Shown here one piece after another: positions 33,091-43,169 of a DNA stretch of 64,000 nt. Position numbers and translations under genes: made by a program. Below the pieces are notes generated by a model. The model had not been told where the DNA came from, ran no database searches, and saw only the letters and a list, made by a program, of their open reading frames with translations. Each line of letters opens with the position of its first letter. Positions within the stretch are counted from its first letter, which is position 1. The DNA comes from Coptis chinensis (lineage: Eukaryota > Streptophyta > Magnoliopsida > Ranunculales > Ranunculaceae): contig CM027382.1 in the NCBI GenBank assembly GCA_015680905.1, positions 11,319,501 through 11,383,500 of the forward strand. The letters run 5' to 3'.

Positions 33091-33239
33091 ATGGCGACTA
33101 GTGTTTTAAAATTCCTAAGATTGTAATAAAAATTCCCTTTGGAAAACATATAGTAAAATATGAAGAGTTGTAAAATACTAGGGGCACCTAGGGCCTATGT
33201 AGAAATGCAACTATGCATCCCCCATTGGAGATGCTCTAA

Positions 33240-33943
33240 GCAATCTACCATTCTACCATGTTTTGTCAAACTTTTTAATTTTCCACTACAATGTTACTAA
33301 GTTTGATGAATCATCCCGTAATTTTATGACGTTTACCCCAAAGATGTAAATAGTAATACGGGCATACGGCAAATATCCAGGTTGTGTTGAAATGCTACAA
33401 ACGGCCGAACACATGAGCTGGGAATCTTGCCTTAACTACAGTCACAACCCGGTTTAGCACTTGCTCCCACATGTGCTTTGGAGACTCAAGTGTTTTTGTT
33501 TTTAACTGAACTTTAAATATAGAAGGAAGAAAAATTCTAATGTGATGCTTTTGGAATGTTTCATTTTGTCCATAGGTCTGGACGTCGATCTGGTTCATTG
33601 GTAGTGTAGTGTCAGTGTGTACCCGTCCTCACATGTGAAGGTGGCAGTCCGATACTCTTTTGTGTCGTTTTCGGAGTTTCGATTCGAGCAATTATTTGGG
33701 CCTTGAGTAGATTGTCTCTACCTTCAGTCGTGATTTCTACATAACTGATCAATCAATTACTCTTCAGGACTGGTGATGTTAGCGTTTTGAAAATGTTAAT
33801 ATTCGAAGTTAAAAATAATGGTAGAGAGATTTCAGTGTGCATGTGGACATGTGGTACGTCCATCGTCATCAGTTTCGAAATTTTATTTGGACAAGTGAAG
33901 AAGCTAAATTATTATCAATGTTATATATATAATTTTGGGGTTC
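33240..33943. other. No gene recognised (0.7 kb)
   Basis: Upstream of the UGT gene. A minus-strand frame of 67 codons (33395-33598) has no recognisable motif. Distal promoter elements of the UGT gene could lie here, but none can be named. Confidence 0.4.
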
Positions 33944-34078
33944 ATGGCGGCAGCCTCGCCTGACGCTGAGAAGGTTGCACTGTTGGGTGGTTGGAACCCT
34001 ACCCGACCAATAAGAGGCGGCCACCACCAGCACGTCCGCGGCAGACCCAGCATTGATCCCTACATCATGAGATACTAG
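33944..34078 (+). CDS. Hypothetical 44-residue ORF with a GGWNP motif
   Basis: A short GC-rich frame in otherwise AT-rich DNA. It starts MAAASPDAEKVALLGGWNP and then becomes Arg/Gly/His-rich. The LLGGWNP part recalls the GGW-P start of phytocystatins (small plant cysteine-protease inhibitors), but the rest of the cystatin fold, including the QxVxG loop, is absent in any frame nearby. It may be a fragment of a gene or chance. It ends about 185 bases before the UGT start codon. Confidence 0.2.
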   Translation: MAAASPDAEKVALLGGWNPTRPIRGGHHQHVRGRPSIDPYIMRY

Positions 34079-34223
34079 ATACTTTGGGTGTGATATGATC
34101 TAGATACTTTGTTGGAACTTGGAGGACAAGTAATTTCAATTATATTATATATTAGGATAAGAATCAATTGTTTAGTACAATAATATTTTAGGCAGCGCAG
34201 AAAGGACAAAAAAAGGGTACACA

Positions 34224-34232
34224 TATATATAA
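34224..34232 (+). promoter_or_regulatory. TATA-like box of the UGT gene
   Basis: tatatataa about 32 bases before the annotated ATG (34264). With normal spacing the leader would be only a few nucleotides, so initiation may instead use the second in-frame ATG at 34276. Confidence 0.45.
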
Positions 34233-34263
34233 GCCACAAGATAGAGAGAAGATTAAATTAGAA

Positions 34264-36276
34264 ATGTGTAAGGAAATGAGAGGTAGTCCAAAGGGTCATG
34301 TTGTGCTCTTCCCTTTTCCAGCCCAAGGCCATACAACCCCAATTCTTCAATTTGCCAAGAGATTAGCTTCCAAAGGTGTCAAAACTACACTAGCCACCAC
34401 TGTGTACGTCTCCAAAACTATGCATATAAAAAACTGCAACGTTGGAATTGAAACTATCTCTGACGGATTCGATGAAACCGGCTCATTCCAAGCAGTAGAC
34501 TACTTTAAATCTTTCGAAGAAGTTGGCTCACGAACTTTAACCGAGATCATCAACAAGTATAGCAATGATAGAAGTGGTGAATGTGACTATGCACCGGTTA
34601 CATGCCTTCTATGTGATTCTATAATTCCATGGGGTTTGAACGTAGGTAAGAAACTTGGGTTGGTTACTGGAATATTTTACACTCAATCATGTAGTGTGAC
34701 TTCCATGTTTTACCATATCAAACAAGGAAATTTGAGTGTTCCAGTTGAAAAGCCAACAGTATCCATTCCTGGATTGCCACTACTTGCTAACGAAGATTTA
34801 CCTTCTTGTGTGAGCGTCTTGGAAGGTACAACACCAAGTGCGTTGAGTCTGTTAATGGGTCAATTCGCAAATGTTGAGAATGCAGATTGGCTTCTTTACA
34901 ACACTTTTGAAGAGTTGGAAAGCGAGGTGAGTGATTACTCTTATTAATTAGTACCTTGTGGATCTTAACAAGCTCTCTCGAGTCTCCCCTGGCTTAAACA
35001 AACCAGTAGCTAAACCCCTGACTTATCCGTCAGTTGGCAAAACCCCCTCTAACGAGCAGGTGAACCACCTCGTGTTGGTAGTCCACTCATATGATTGTGC
35101 GTGAACTAGCGGACGAATCACTAAGTGGGGATGCTCCCGCCTCCAGCATTTGCGAACCTGCATAGAAAACTCTGGTGCGCTCTGTGTCCATGGGCTTGAC
35201 GGAAGTACATGAAACCTTTAAATAATGCATCAATCTATAAGTATTAGCACCCCCAAATTATTTTCAATACTGCTCCAAACCCGTTGATTGTTCTCCACCC
35301 TCCATAAGCAGATAACTAAGAAAATAATCTAAAATTTTGTTCTTGTATGTGGTATCAAATTAAAATTTTGAATTATATTTCTTATAAATGTTTGATTCTG
35401 TTTGATTTCTCAAGCATGAGCAAATGCATCAGTACTGGTTTTTGCCAGGACAAATTGTAATAAGCAACTCTTGAAGTAGTAGGTTTAAATAAGAAATCCC
35501 AATCCTCCAAATTTCTTAACTTATATTTTTATTTATGTGTGATATTGCGATAGATTCTGAACTGGATGCGGGAGTTATGGCAAGTTAGATCAATTGGGCC
35601 TACGACACCGTCTATGTATCTAGACAAGCGCGTGGAAGGTGACACAGAAAACAGCTTCTATATGTTTAAGCCAAGTGATGCAACTTACATTAAGTGGCTT
35701 AATGCAAGGGAAAATGGATCTGTTTTGTACATTTCGTTTGGCAGTGTCGCTACACTAGACGAGGAGCAGATGGAAGAGTTAATATGTGGTATAAAGCAGA
35801 GCGAAAGGGATTTCATCTGGGTAGTAAGGGAAAAAGAACAAAGCAAACTCCCAGCTAACTTTGCCGAGGAGATGCTGCAGAAAGGATTGGTGGTGCCATG
35901 GTGCTCCCAAGTAGAAGTGTTAGCTCATGAGGCCGTAGGCTGCTTCTTAACGCATTGCGGATGGAACTCTACCATAGAGGCATTAGGCTTGGGAGTGCCT
36001 ATGGTGGCAATGCCAAATATATGGGACCAGCCCACAAATGCTAAGTTTGTTGAAGATGTTTGGGAAATAGGAGTCAGGGTTAAGCCGGATGACAACGGAA
36101 TTGTAAGAAGGGGAGAACTAGAGCGATGTATAAGAGAAGTTATGGAAGGTGAGAGTGGAAAAGTGTTTAAAGCAAACGCTAGTCGGTGGAGGGAAGCGGC
36201 TAAAAATGCAGTAGGTGCAGGTGGGAGCTCAGATTTGAACATTGACGAATTTGTATTGAGCATTACATACCCCTAA
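34264..36276 (+). CDS. UDP-glycosyltransferase, UGT74 family (two exons)
   Basis: Exon 1 is 34264-34926, exon 2 35554-36276, together 461 residues, normal for family 1 plant UGTs. The enzyme is cytosolic and transfers sugar, usually glucose from UDP-glucose, to a hydroxyl or carboxyl group of a small acceptor. Seen: FPAQGH at residues 18-23 with the catalytic His23; the partner Asp118 (LLCDSIIPWG); the 44-residue PSPG donor-binding box at 337-380, from WCSQVEVL through THCGWNS to the closing DQ, whose final Gln is typical of glucose users. PSMYLDKR in the linker and the intron position after FEELESE are typical of UGT74. Known UGT74 members act on salicylate, auxins or thiohydroximates; the acceptor here cannot be told. 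No stops or frameshifts. An alternative start is Met5. A fragment of a duplicate lies downstream. Confidence 0.92.
34927..35553 (+). other. Intron of the UGT gene, 627 bp
   Basis: Begins gtgagtgatt and ends gatattgcgatag, phase 0. The junction joins FEELESE to ILNWMRELW, matching the order in other UGT74 proteins. No other feature was recognised inside it. Confidence 0.9.
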
Positions 36277-36582
36277 TGGGAGGGACGGAGCCAGGAATCG
36301 GAGGGGACGAGGTCAAATGCATGTGTACATCTTTCGTGTAAGAGAATGCCTTTTTATATTAAGAAGAGCATTTGTGGTTCCAAAAACTAGACTGTTTCTA
36401 AGATCTGTTTTTGAACATCCAATCAATGTTGTTTTGATTATTCTGTTTCTAAGCAACTTCAATGTCTCATCTTCTATCCAAGTAAAATTCTGTAACTTCC
36501 AATGGTGTTTTCAAAATTCGCAAATTGATACAACAAGTTCGCCGTAGCTGACTGCGTAGTTAAAGTTGGTATATATAGATAC

Positions 36583-36905
36583 AGGTGGGAGCTGAGATTT
36601 TTAACAGCGACGAATTTTGTTTTTCGAGTATTACATATTTACATATACCTAATGGTGAATGAGGTTGATTGTCTACGCCTCTCATGTAAGAAAATGCCTT
36701 AACTTCTTCACTCACGGTTTCAAAATATTAAATTGATTGTGGTTTTTTCAAGTATTTACATCATCTTTTTGAACGCGTTCAAATTCAAGGTAGTTTAGAT
36801 TATTACAGTGTTTCCTAATTGAACTTCATAGTGTGTAGTTACTAGTGTTCTGTATATGCAGTCCAAGACTTCCAGTGGTGACCAAATTAATTCAACTAGT
36901 TTTAC
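36583..36905 (+). pseudogene. Relic of a second UGT: duplicated gene tail and 3' flank
   Basis: ggtgggagct.agatttt... and the following bases repeat the last 60 bases of the UGT coding region (36213-36276), including a matching end at acctaatgg. The similarity runs on into the 3' flank: tcatgtaagaaaatgcctt matches cgtgtaagagaatgcctttt near 36335, and acttccagtggtg matches acttccaatggtg near 36497. Nothing of the upstream exon sequence is left. It is best explained as the end of a former tandem UGT copy or a small tandem duplication. Confidence 0.75.
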
Positions 36906-37357
36906 CATCTTGGTTTATTTCATGAGCCACGCATGTAGTCTGGTTGATGGAGGCATTCGAACCATCAAATGCATTAGTCAACAGACCTAATCAGAGCCAA
37001 ACATTAAATTTCACCCAGTCAAAATTTGGAATCAGGGGCTCTCTGTTCCTACTGAAAACATGTCTATTACCTCACCATTTAGTCTACATACTCTACAAAA
37101 GCTCTTCCCAACTTCGCATAAATTTGCATCCCCTAATTGGATATCCTTAATTCCTTAGAGCATTCCCAATGCAAGTCATTATGGTGGGTTTGTGACTTTA
37201 TTCACCTCCAAATGGTTCAAAATCTTTGCCCAATGCAAAGGTGAATACTAATGTGACTATTTTTTCAAGTCAAAACGAAGGTGTATAGGACATATTCATG
37301 ACATGGGAGGTTAGAGGTGGCAAGTGGGTCAGATGCGATATAGGAAAGAGAAGACAT
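36906..37357. other. No gene recognised; possible MITE end at 37158
   Basis: At 37155 TTA is followed by GAGCATTCCCAATGCAAG, the form of a Tourist-type left end, but no matching right end was found before the retroelement starts. A short frame at 36944-37150 is not recognised. Confidence 0.35.
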
Positions 37358-37606
37358 GCTGTAGTGGATTAGATCCGCAGAACCCTAATTGCAGGGAAAC
37401 CGCCGCGACATATGGAGAGAGAAGAGACGCTAGATGAAAGAGAGATCAACGAACCACAGGAGGAGGTTAGAGAAAAGAATGAGATATAAAGAAAGATGTG
37501 AAAAAAGAAAAGAGAAAAAAATAAGAAACCAGAGAGAGAGAGAGAAAGAGAGAAGAGTAAGGACTTGATACTAGTAATCATATAGGTTGTAATAATAGTT
37601 TATTCA

Positions 37607-37624
37607 TTTGGCGCCGTCTGTGGG
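37607..37624 (+). other. Primer-binding site of the second Tat element
   Basis: tttggcgccgtctgtggg, matching the site at 13013. It defines the end of the 5' LTR. Confidence 0.75.
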
Positions 37625-37636
37625 GAACGTAAGAAA

Positions 37637-37972
37637 ATGGTCACTGTAATGAAAAGGGGAGTAGGAAGACCTAAGAAAGCAACAGCTAGAGAAGCGGTCG
37701 AGGAAACAGAGAGCGCTGAGATGGAATGGGTAGGAGAGGAAGAAATATTAGACATGGCGGCGGACGCTACCAGACTTCTCCAGGAGGAAATAGTTAGGCT
37801 ACGGAATGAGAATGACGAGTTGAGAAAGGAGAGAGAGACTACACGTGGTGAAACGGAGCGGGGGGATCCTCGGAGCAGCGAAGTGGAGGGGGAGAATGAG
37901 GAGTACCCGCCACCGGACACAGAACAAATGGCGGAAATCACATTGGATGGAGGTAGTACAGGCTATGATTGA
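37637..37972 (+). pseudogene. N-terminal Gag leader segment of the second Tat element
   Basis: A 111-residue frame starting MVTVMKRGVGRPKKATAREA with an AT-hook-like GRPKK, followed by an acidic Glu-rich coiled-coil (DATRLLQEEIVRLRNENDEL). It ends in a stop shortly before the main gag frame at 38039, with one frame change between them. The position matches the start of Tat Gag, so it is probably its N-terminus cut off by an indel. Confidence 0.55.
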
Positions 37973-38038
37973 GAAAGATAGGGAAATGAACCGCGTAGCG
38001 AAAGAGCAAACCAGAACTGCGCTGCGCAGAAGGAGGTT

Positions 38039-39709
38039 GTGAGCCTCAACAAAAATCCGCTGGCAGATTCGATATGGAATTCGGAAGTGCCTAAGAGGTT
38101 CTCCCAACCCAGATTTGAGAGGTATGATGGGAAAGGAGACCCGACTAATCACTTGCACCATTTTCGGCAACAGATGCCGTTATGGCAGGAGAATAAGTAT
38201 GATGGGCTCCACTGCATGATGTTCCCCGTCAGTCTTAAGGGGGGAGCCTCAGATTGGTATTACAGGTTGGCTTTGCAGAGCATCAAAAGGTTTGAAGAGC
38301 TGGAGTGCGCATTTGTTGACCACTTTATACACCAGAAAAGAAGGGTGGTTGATATCGCGGCTTTCTTCAACATAAAACAAAGGTCTGCGGAATCATTAAG
38401 AGAGTTTTTGTGTAGGTTCAAGGAGGAGACACTGAGAGTGGAAAATCTGGATGAACATACAGCGGTTATAGCCTTCCAGCATGGCTTGAGGTCGGGAACT
38501 AGAGTTCATGAGTCGGTTTTCAAAATCGAAATCACTACTTTGCATGCTCTGTATCCAAATGTAGAAAAATACATACGATATGAGGATATAATGCAGAGGA
38601 ATGCGAAGGAACAAAAGAAATCAGGGAAGGCAGTGCAAGATGTTGACAGAGATGACCGAAAGGGAAAAGGTAGGATAGAAGAAAGAGAGAGAGGATCGTA
38701 CAGAGGGGAGAACCGAGGTCCAAAGAGGACAGGGGACCGAGGGAAAAGGGATATCCGAGAGAGGAAGCCATACTGCGAAATCGAACAGACTCCTCTCAAC
38801 AGGCCCTTAGAGGAAATCTTGCCTCTAATTAAGGGGCAACAATATTATGAGGGTCCGCGGAGTACACCCGTGGAGGTAGAAGGGAAACCATTCTGCACAT
38901 ATCATCAAATCAGGAATCATGCCACTAATGAATGTTATGCCTTGAAGTGGTTAGTGGAGAGAATGATAAAAAAAGGGTTGCTCAGGGAGTTTGTTGCGGA
39001 GGTTCGTCAAGCCGAGAGAGTGCTAGCTCCGGCTAGAATTTTAGGTACTATCAATGTCATCTTTAGTGGAGAAACCCTGGGAAGGAATGCACACAGAGAA
39101 AATATAAGAAAGACAGCGAGTTTACAGCAGGTGAATGAGGTGGTGAGCATACCGTGGTTAGTTTGTGGAACCGCGATGGGTGAGGAAAGCATAATGTTCA
39201 CCCCAAAAGACTTAGAGTCAGTAATTTCACCGCATGAGGATGCATTGGTGATTACTATAGTGATGGGAAATTATCTGGTAAATAGGGTGTTGATAGACTG
39301 CAGAAGTTCAGTGGACTTGTTATTTAAAGGGGCCATGGAGGAGATGAATATCGGTAGAGATCAGTTAAAAGCTCCTCAAACCAATCTGTATGGGTTTAAT
39401 GGCAGTATGACAGATCCCATGGGAGAATTAATGCTACCAGTAACAGCAGGTCCGACAACGGTATTCACTAGGTTTATGGTGGTGGACTCTAGTTCCCAAT
39501 ATAATGCCATTCTAGGGAAAAGATGGATCCACGAAATGAAGGCCATTCAGTCAACATTTTACCAGGTGATCCGCTTCCCCACTAATGGGGGGACGTATGA
39601 GATAAGGGGGGATCAGGTGGCAGCGCAGAACATCCATCAGGTTACTATAAAAGGTATGGTCCGTGGAACGAAAGGGGAGGGGTCGTTACATGAACAAGGA
39701 TCAGCATAG
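38039..39709 (+). pseudogene. Gag and aspartic protease of the second Tat element
   Basis: A long open stretch of 556 codons. Residues about 15-180 are the retrotransposon Gag domain: PRFERYDGKGDPTNHLHHF, then SLKGGASDWYYRLALQSI and QRSAESLREFLCRFKEE. A Cys/His motif (CTYHQIRNHATNECYALK) lies near residue 290. The protease is near 400-500; its usual Asp-Thr/Pro-Gly-Ser-Ser is IDCRSS here, so the Gly of the flap-supporting active-site turn is replaced by Arg. YNAILGKRWIHEM follows. With this change and its missing pol parts the product cannot support transposition, although the frame itself is open. Confidence 0.8.
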
Positions 39710-39736
39710 CAATTACAGGAGGCGGCGGCGACAGAA

Positions 39737-40640
39737 GTGTACGAGCCTCCACTGGGACCGAAAACTTTGGATGAGATTGAGGTAGTGAACCTGGGGGTGG
39801 GAGATGAGGAAAAGTTTACATTGGTTGGAGCTGACTTGCCGGAGGAATGGAAGTGTAAGCTGGTGCAGTTTTTGGCAGAGAATACCGATATATTTGCATG
39901 GGTAATTGAGGATATCACAGGTTTAGACCCAGAGTATGCCTGTCATCACTTACATATGAATAAAGATGCTAAGCTGGTAAGACAAAAGATGAGAAGCATA
40001 AGACCCAAGTACGCTAAGGGGATTCGCGAAGAGGTTATACGACTGAAGGGGGTTGGGATAATAAGGGAAGTAGAGTTTACAGAATGGCTATCTAATATGG
40101 TCGCGGTACCGAAAAAGAACGGCAAGGTTAGAATGTGTGTTGACTTCACAGATGTAAACAAGGAATGCCCGAAAGATTGTTACCCTATGCCCCGGGTGGA
40201 TAAGTTAGTAGACATAATGGCAGGATTCAAAGTGTTTTTCTTCATGGATGCATCGATGGGATACAATCAGGTCGCGATGTTCGGGCCACATTAGGAGAAG
40301 ACAACCTTTGTGGTGGAGGGTGGTACCTATTGTTACACCAGGATGCCCTTCGGTTTAAAAAATGCTCAGGCTACCTTTCAACAGTTAGGAGAAAAGATGT
40401 TCGAAGGCAAGATTTGAAAAGGGATCGAAATATATATTGACGACATGGTGGAAAAAAGCATGTCGGAAAAGGAACACTTAGAAGGCCTCCATGAGACTTT
40501 TGGCATACTACGAAAGCATAAGCTGAAACTCAACCTTGAGAAATGCACATTTGGGGTAACTTCAGGAAAATTTCTGGGCTACATAGTCACCCACCGCGGA
40601 ATAGAGGCGAATCCTGAGCAGATTTGATCGTTGATTGAAA
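39737..40640 (+). pseudogene. Reverse transcriptase of the second Tat element (broken)
   Basis: The N-terminal connection (FTLVGADLPEEWKCKLVQFL, DIFAWVIEDITGLDP) leads into RT with CVDFTDVNKECPKDCYPMPR and FFFMDASMGYNQVAM. A stop at about 40292 interrupts it. The catalytic YIDDM block lies at about 40435-40449 after another stop (40417), and KLNLEKCTFGVTSGKFLGYIV follows up to a stop at 40627. At least three stops separate the parts. Confidence 0.82.
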
Positions 40641-41184
40641 TGTCGTCCCTGCAGAATGTGAAGGAAGTACAAAGGCTGGCTGGGAGGGTTTGCGGCACTT
40701 AATAGATTCATTTCCAAGTCGTCAGACAAATGCCGACCTCTATATCGTTTGCTAAGAAAAACACCTGATTTCCATTGGACCGCGGAATGTGAGGGAGCCT
40801 TCCAAGAGTTGAAGAATTATCTAGGGAAGGCACCCTTGCTATCGCGTCCGGAGCAGGGAGAGAAGTTGTATTTGTATCTGGATGTTAGCGAGTACGCGAT
40901 AAGTTCAGTTCTGATGAGGGTGATTGACAAGATAGAAAAGCCAGTTTACTTTCAAAGCAAAACCTTGCTGGACGCAAAGACCCGGTACAATAAGATTGAA
41001 AAGTATGCTTTGGCCTTGATATTTTCAGCTCTTAAGTTGAAGCCTTACTTCGAAGCATATTCAGTGGTGGTAGTAACAAATTTGCCTCTCAAGCAAGCGT
41101 TGAAGGCCGAGAAGTTAGGCAACATGCTGAAATGGGCGGTAATACTTAGTTCTTATGAGATTACATACCAAATCAGAACGACAG
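40641..41184 (+). pseudogene. RNase H segment of the second Tat element, cut at its end
   Basis: FISKSSDKCRPLY-like remains lead into an open stretch from 40749: FHWTAECEGAFQELKNYL, LYLYLDVSEYAISSVLMRV and YNKIEKYALALIFSALKLK, the standard RNase H block behind RT. Sequence matching the family stops at the edge of the inserted LTR at 41185. Confidence 0.78.
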
Positions 41185-41739
41185 TGTTTGGGTGAGAACT
41201 CACACAAACACACCAATGATCTTGTTGGAGAGGTTGATAGAGAGTGAAAGAGACTGTACCACCAATGGCTGCTTACGTATCCAAATTGTTCTCTGGAATC
41301 AAGTCTAAAAAATGCACGTAGTTCTTTGTTGAAATGATTGTTGGGTATTTATAGGCAAATGAATATGTTGATTAAAATACCCTTTCCTTATTTGATGAGA
41401 AATTTTCCTCTTTATATGAAATCTTTCCAAAAGCTTCATATGGAAAAAATCCCTTGACATATCTCCGGACCTGCTATATATAACTTGGATGCCACAGTAG
41501 CGGGCAAGTAAGCACGCCTCACTAGTAGGCAAACGGGACTGCCCCAGTAGCGAGCAAGCACACCCGCCTCATTAGTAGGCAAGCGATGCCACAATAGTGG
41601 GCAAGCACGCACGCCTCACTAGTAGGCAAGCGGGACTGCCATAGTAGTGGGCAAACAAGCACGCCTCATTAGTGGACGGCTCTTATAGTAGTATCCCATG
41701 ATGGTTGTTCGTAGGGGTACGAGTACACTAGTACATACA
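41185..41739 (-). mobile_element. LTR of a minus-strand LTR retrotransposon, 555 bp
   Basis: On the minus strand it begins TGTATGTACTAGTG and ends CTCACCCAAACA, has a TATA box (cctataaatacc, plus 41345-41357) with a plausible leader downstream, and is preceded by the purine tract aaagagggggcgg (41740-41752). This order (purine tract, then LTR) marks a 3' LTR. It sits directly in the RNase H of the Tat element. The 5' LTR and coding part of its own element are not seen to the right, so it is truncated. Confidence 0.6.
41491..41679. repeat. Tandem repeat, four units of about 48 bp
   Basis: Units start at 41491, 41541, 41588 and 41638, each reading gccacagtagcgggcaagca and then cgcctcactagtaggcaagc with small changes. 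It lies in the U3 part of the minus-strand LTR, where such repeats can act as enhancers; that role is inferred. Confidence 0.85.
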
Positions 41740-41752
41740 CCGCCCCCTCTTT
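41740..41752 (-). other. Polypurine tract before the minus-strand LTR
   Basis: On the minus strand aaagagggggcgg immediately precedes the TGTATGTAC start of the LTR. Confidence 0.55.
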
Positions 41753-42415
41753 GCGGATGGAATTCGTTCCTTGCGGCAAAGAATAGACATCACATTATTG
41801 CAAAAGAATGAAACAGTGTGATTGAAATATCTGCGATGCCATGCGAATAACTTAGTTGAGGTTAACTTAACTTAGAATGTTTTGTAATTGTGAGATCGAC
41901 TGACCTAGCGGGTAACTCGGATCCAGTAAACTCAGTGACTTTGACCATGTGCAATCAATTACATTAGTAAGGGTAATTTAGTAAGTGACAATATAAGATT
42001 GCTGTTTGGACCCATGGAAATAAGGATGACGGCAAATCAATTTAGGGAACATGCGCTCACACTAATAAGCTTGATATGTGCTTGTTTAACTAAGAAGGAA
42101 TTAATCTAAAAAAAGTTTGTGACCTTAAAAGAAGGTGTGTCGAGGATCTGTTGGGGTTTGCAAACATAGAGTTGAGGTGTGGGTACTTGCAAGCTTTGGC
42201 ATTTTGATATAGAAAGAGATATTCATGAAAATAGAAAAAAAAAATCTACCGACCTTTGAATTGGGAGATCGAATTGTGGCTGCTTGCCTATAAGAAGGTA
42301 ATGTTATTTTGTACTCCCTGAATATTAAGTGCTACCCGTTCCAAGTATTTAAGGTTTCGTATACCACAAGGCTATATGGTGAATGGGAAAGAAACCGGTG
42401 GTGAGATGAAGGCTA
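41753..42415. other. No gene recognised
   Basis: Probably internal sequence of the truncated minus-strand element followed by other repeat DNA; no domain could be recognised on either strand. Confidence 0.4.
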
Positions 42416-42519
42416 AAGCTGGTGGCAATACACGGTAGACGATGACGAGTTTCGCTGGCAAGACGTTGCAATGCAGATGGATAGAGCGTACAACCTTACC
42501 AACAAACAAATTTGCTCGT

Positions 42520-43054
42520 AGTACGACCTCTGATGAACTGACAAGAATGTTCCGCTTGAAGAACTTCTGCATTGAGCAGCTTTCGAATATGACAAAGGAC
42601 ACCCGGTGAAGGAGGGGGAATTAGTGGTGACTTTTGCACAGCTAGAGTATGGGTTAATGATACCTCTTGACAAGGAGGTGTCTCGTGTTCTATCTGTGTG
42701 GCGAATTCCGCCGATTCAAGTGTCCATGTCGTTATGGTTAGTCTTTGCGAGGGCACGCGCTTTGGCTGAAGTATACTGGTGTCCCTTCGAGGCAGATGAA
42801 TTACTGCTTTGGTACGGCCGCAACGCTATATAGAAGAAGATGGGTCCTTAATGTTTCATGTGGAACGGGCATATCCAGAGATGAAGTTTAAAGGATTACC
42901 AAAGGGGTACCGCAACTGGGATAAGTACTGTTTCTTAGTACGTGGAAATTGGAACCCTTATGCAACCCGTGTCCCAAATAGGATTATAGGTATGGAACAC
43001 GAAGGGTGCACCTGCACAATCATTATCTTGTGTATTATCTATATACTCTAGTTA
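42520..43054 (+). pseudogene. Fragment of a Tat-type extra ORF, here on the plus strand
   Basis: EGELVVTFAQLEYGLMIPLD at 42609-42668 matches the form of the conserved motif of Tat extra ORFs (EGE...Y.A.LE.GL..PL...), and further on FKGLPKGYRNWDKYCFLVRG near 42886-42945 has the PKGYRNWDKYCFLV form of their second block. The two parts are in frames that overlap at 42809-42833, so a frameshift lies there. A gtattatctat-type splice or stop ends it near 43051. The element it came from is not visible; it follows the truncated second Tat element by 1.3 kb. Confidence 0.55.
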
Positions 43055-43169
43055 CTGACGTTTTTGTTTTCAGGTGATCGGCCAAGTATTACGGACTTTG
43101 GCATGAGCAGCGAAGCTTTGAAGCATCTCAGATTTTACTTTAGCATGGACAGTAATAAACACCCAAAAC

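Larger units (their letters stand above)
29910..33236. mobile_element. Tourist-type MITE split by nested insertions
   Basis: This is a second member of the 1144-1611 family: left end GGCCATCTCCAATAGGGTG, right end CCCCCATTGGAGATGCTC, TAA on both sides (29907-29909, 33237-33239). Family-like internal stretches remain at about 29910-30033, 31684-31778 (gagtggagaattctccaccc) and 33091-33236. Between them lie at least two insertions, each with a further hAT element inside, plus a third GGGTCGGG-rich segment. The original element would be about 0.4 kb. Confidence 0.82.
37358..41184 (+). mobile_element. Second Tat-lineage Ty3/gypsy element, truncated
   Basis: An LTR-like segment with a purine-rich body ends at about 37606 (tttattca) and is directly followed by TTTGGCGCCGTCTGTGGGG, the same primer-site sequence as in the 12.5-kb element. 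gag, protease, reverse transcriptase and part of RNase H follow in one direction. It stops abruptly at 41184, where an LTR of another element begins; the second RNase H, integrase and 3' LTR are absent. The 5' LTR limit is uncertain because no second LTR is available for comparison. Confidence 0.78.

Noticed and set aside
33395-33598. 67-codon minus-strand frame
   Set aside because: No known motif, no promoter or splice context; too short to support.
37155-37350. Complete Tourist MITE starting GAGCATTCCCAATGC
   Set aside because: Only a left end with TTA is visible; no matching right end was found, so it is mentioned but not called as an element.
37369-37581. Ser/Leu/Phe-rich minus-strand frame (70 codons)
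   Set aside because: Mirror of the purine-rich (GAGA) LTR segment of the second Tat element.
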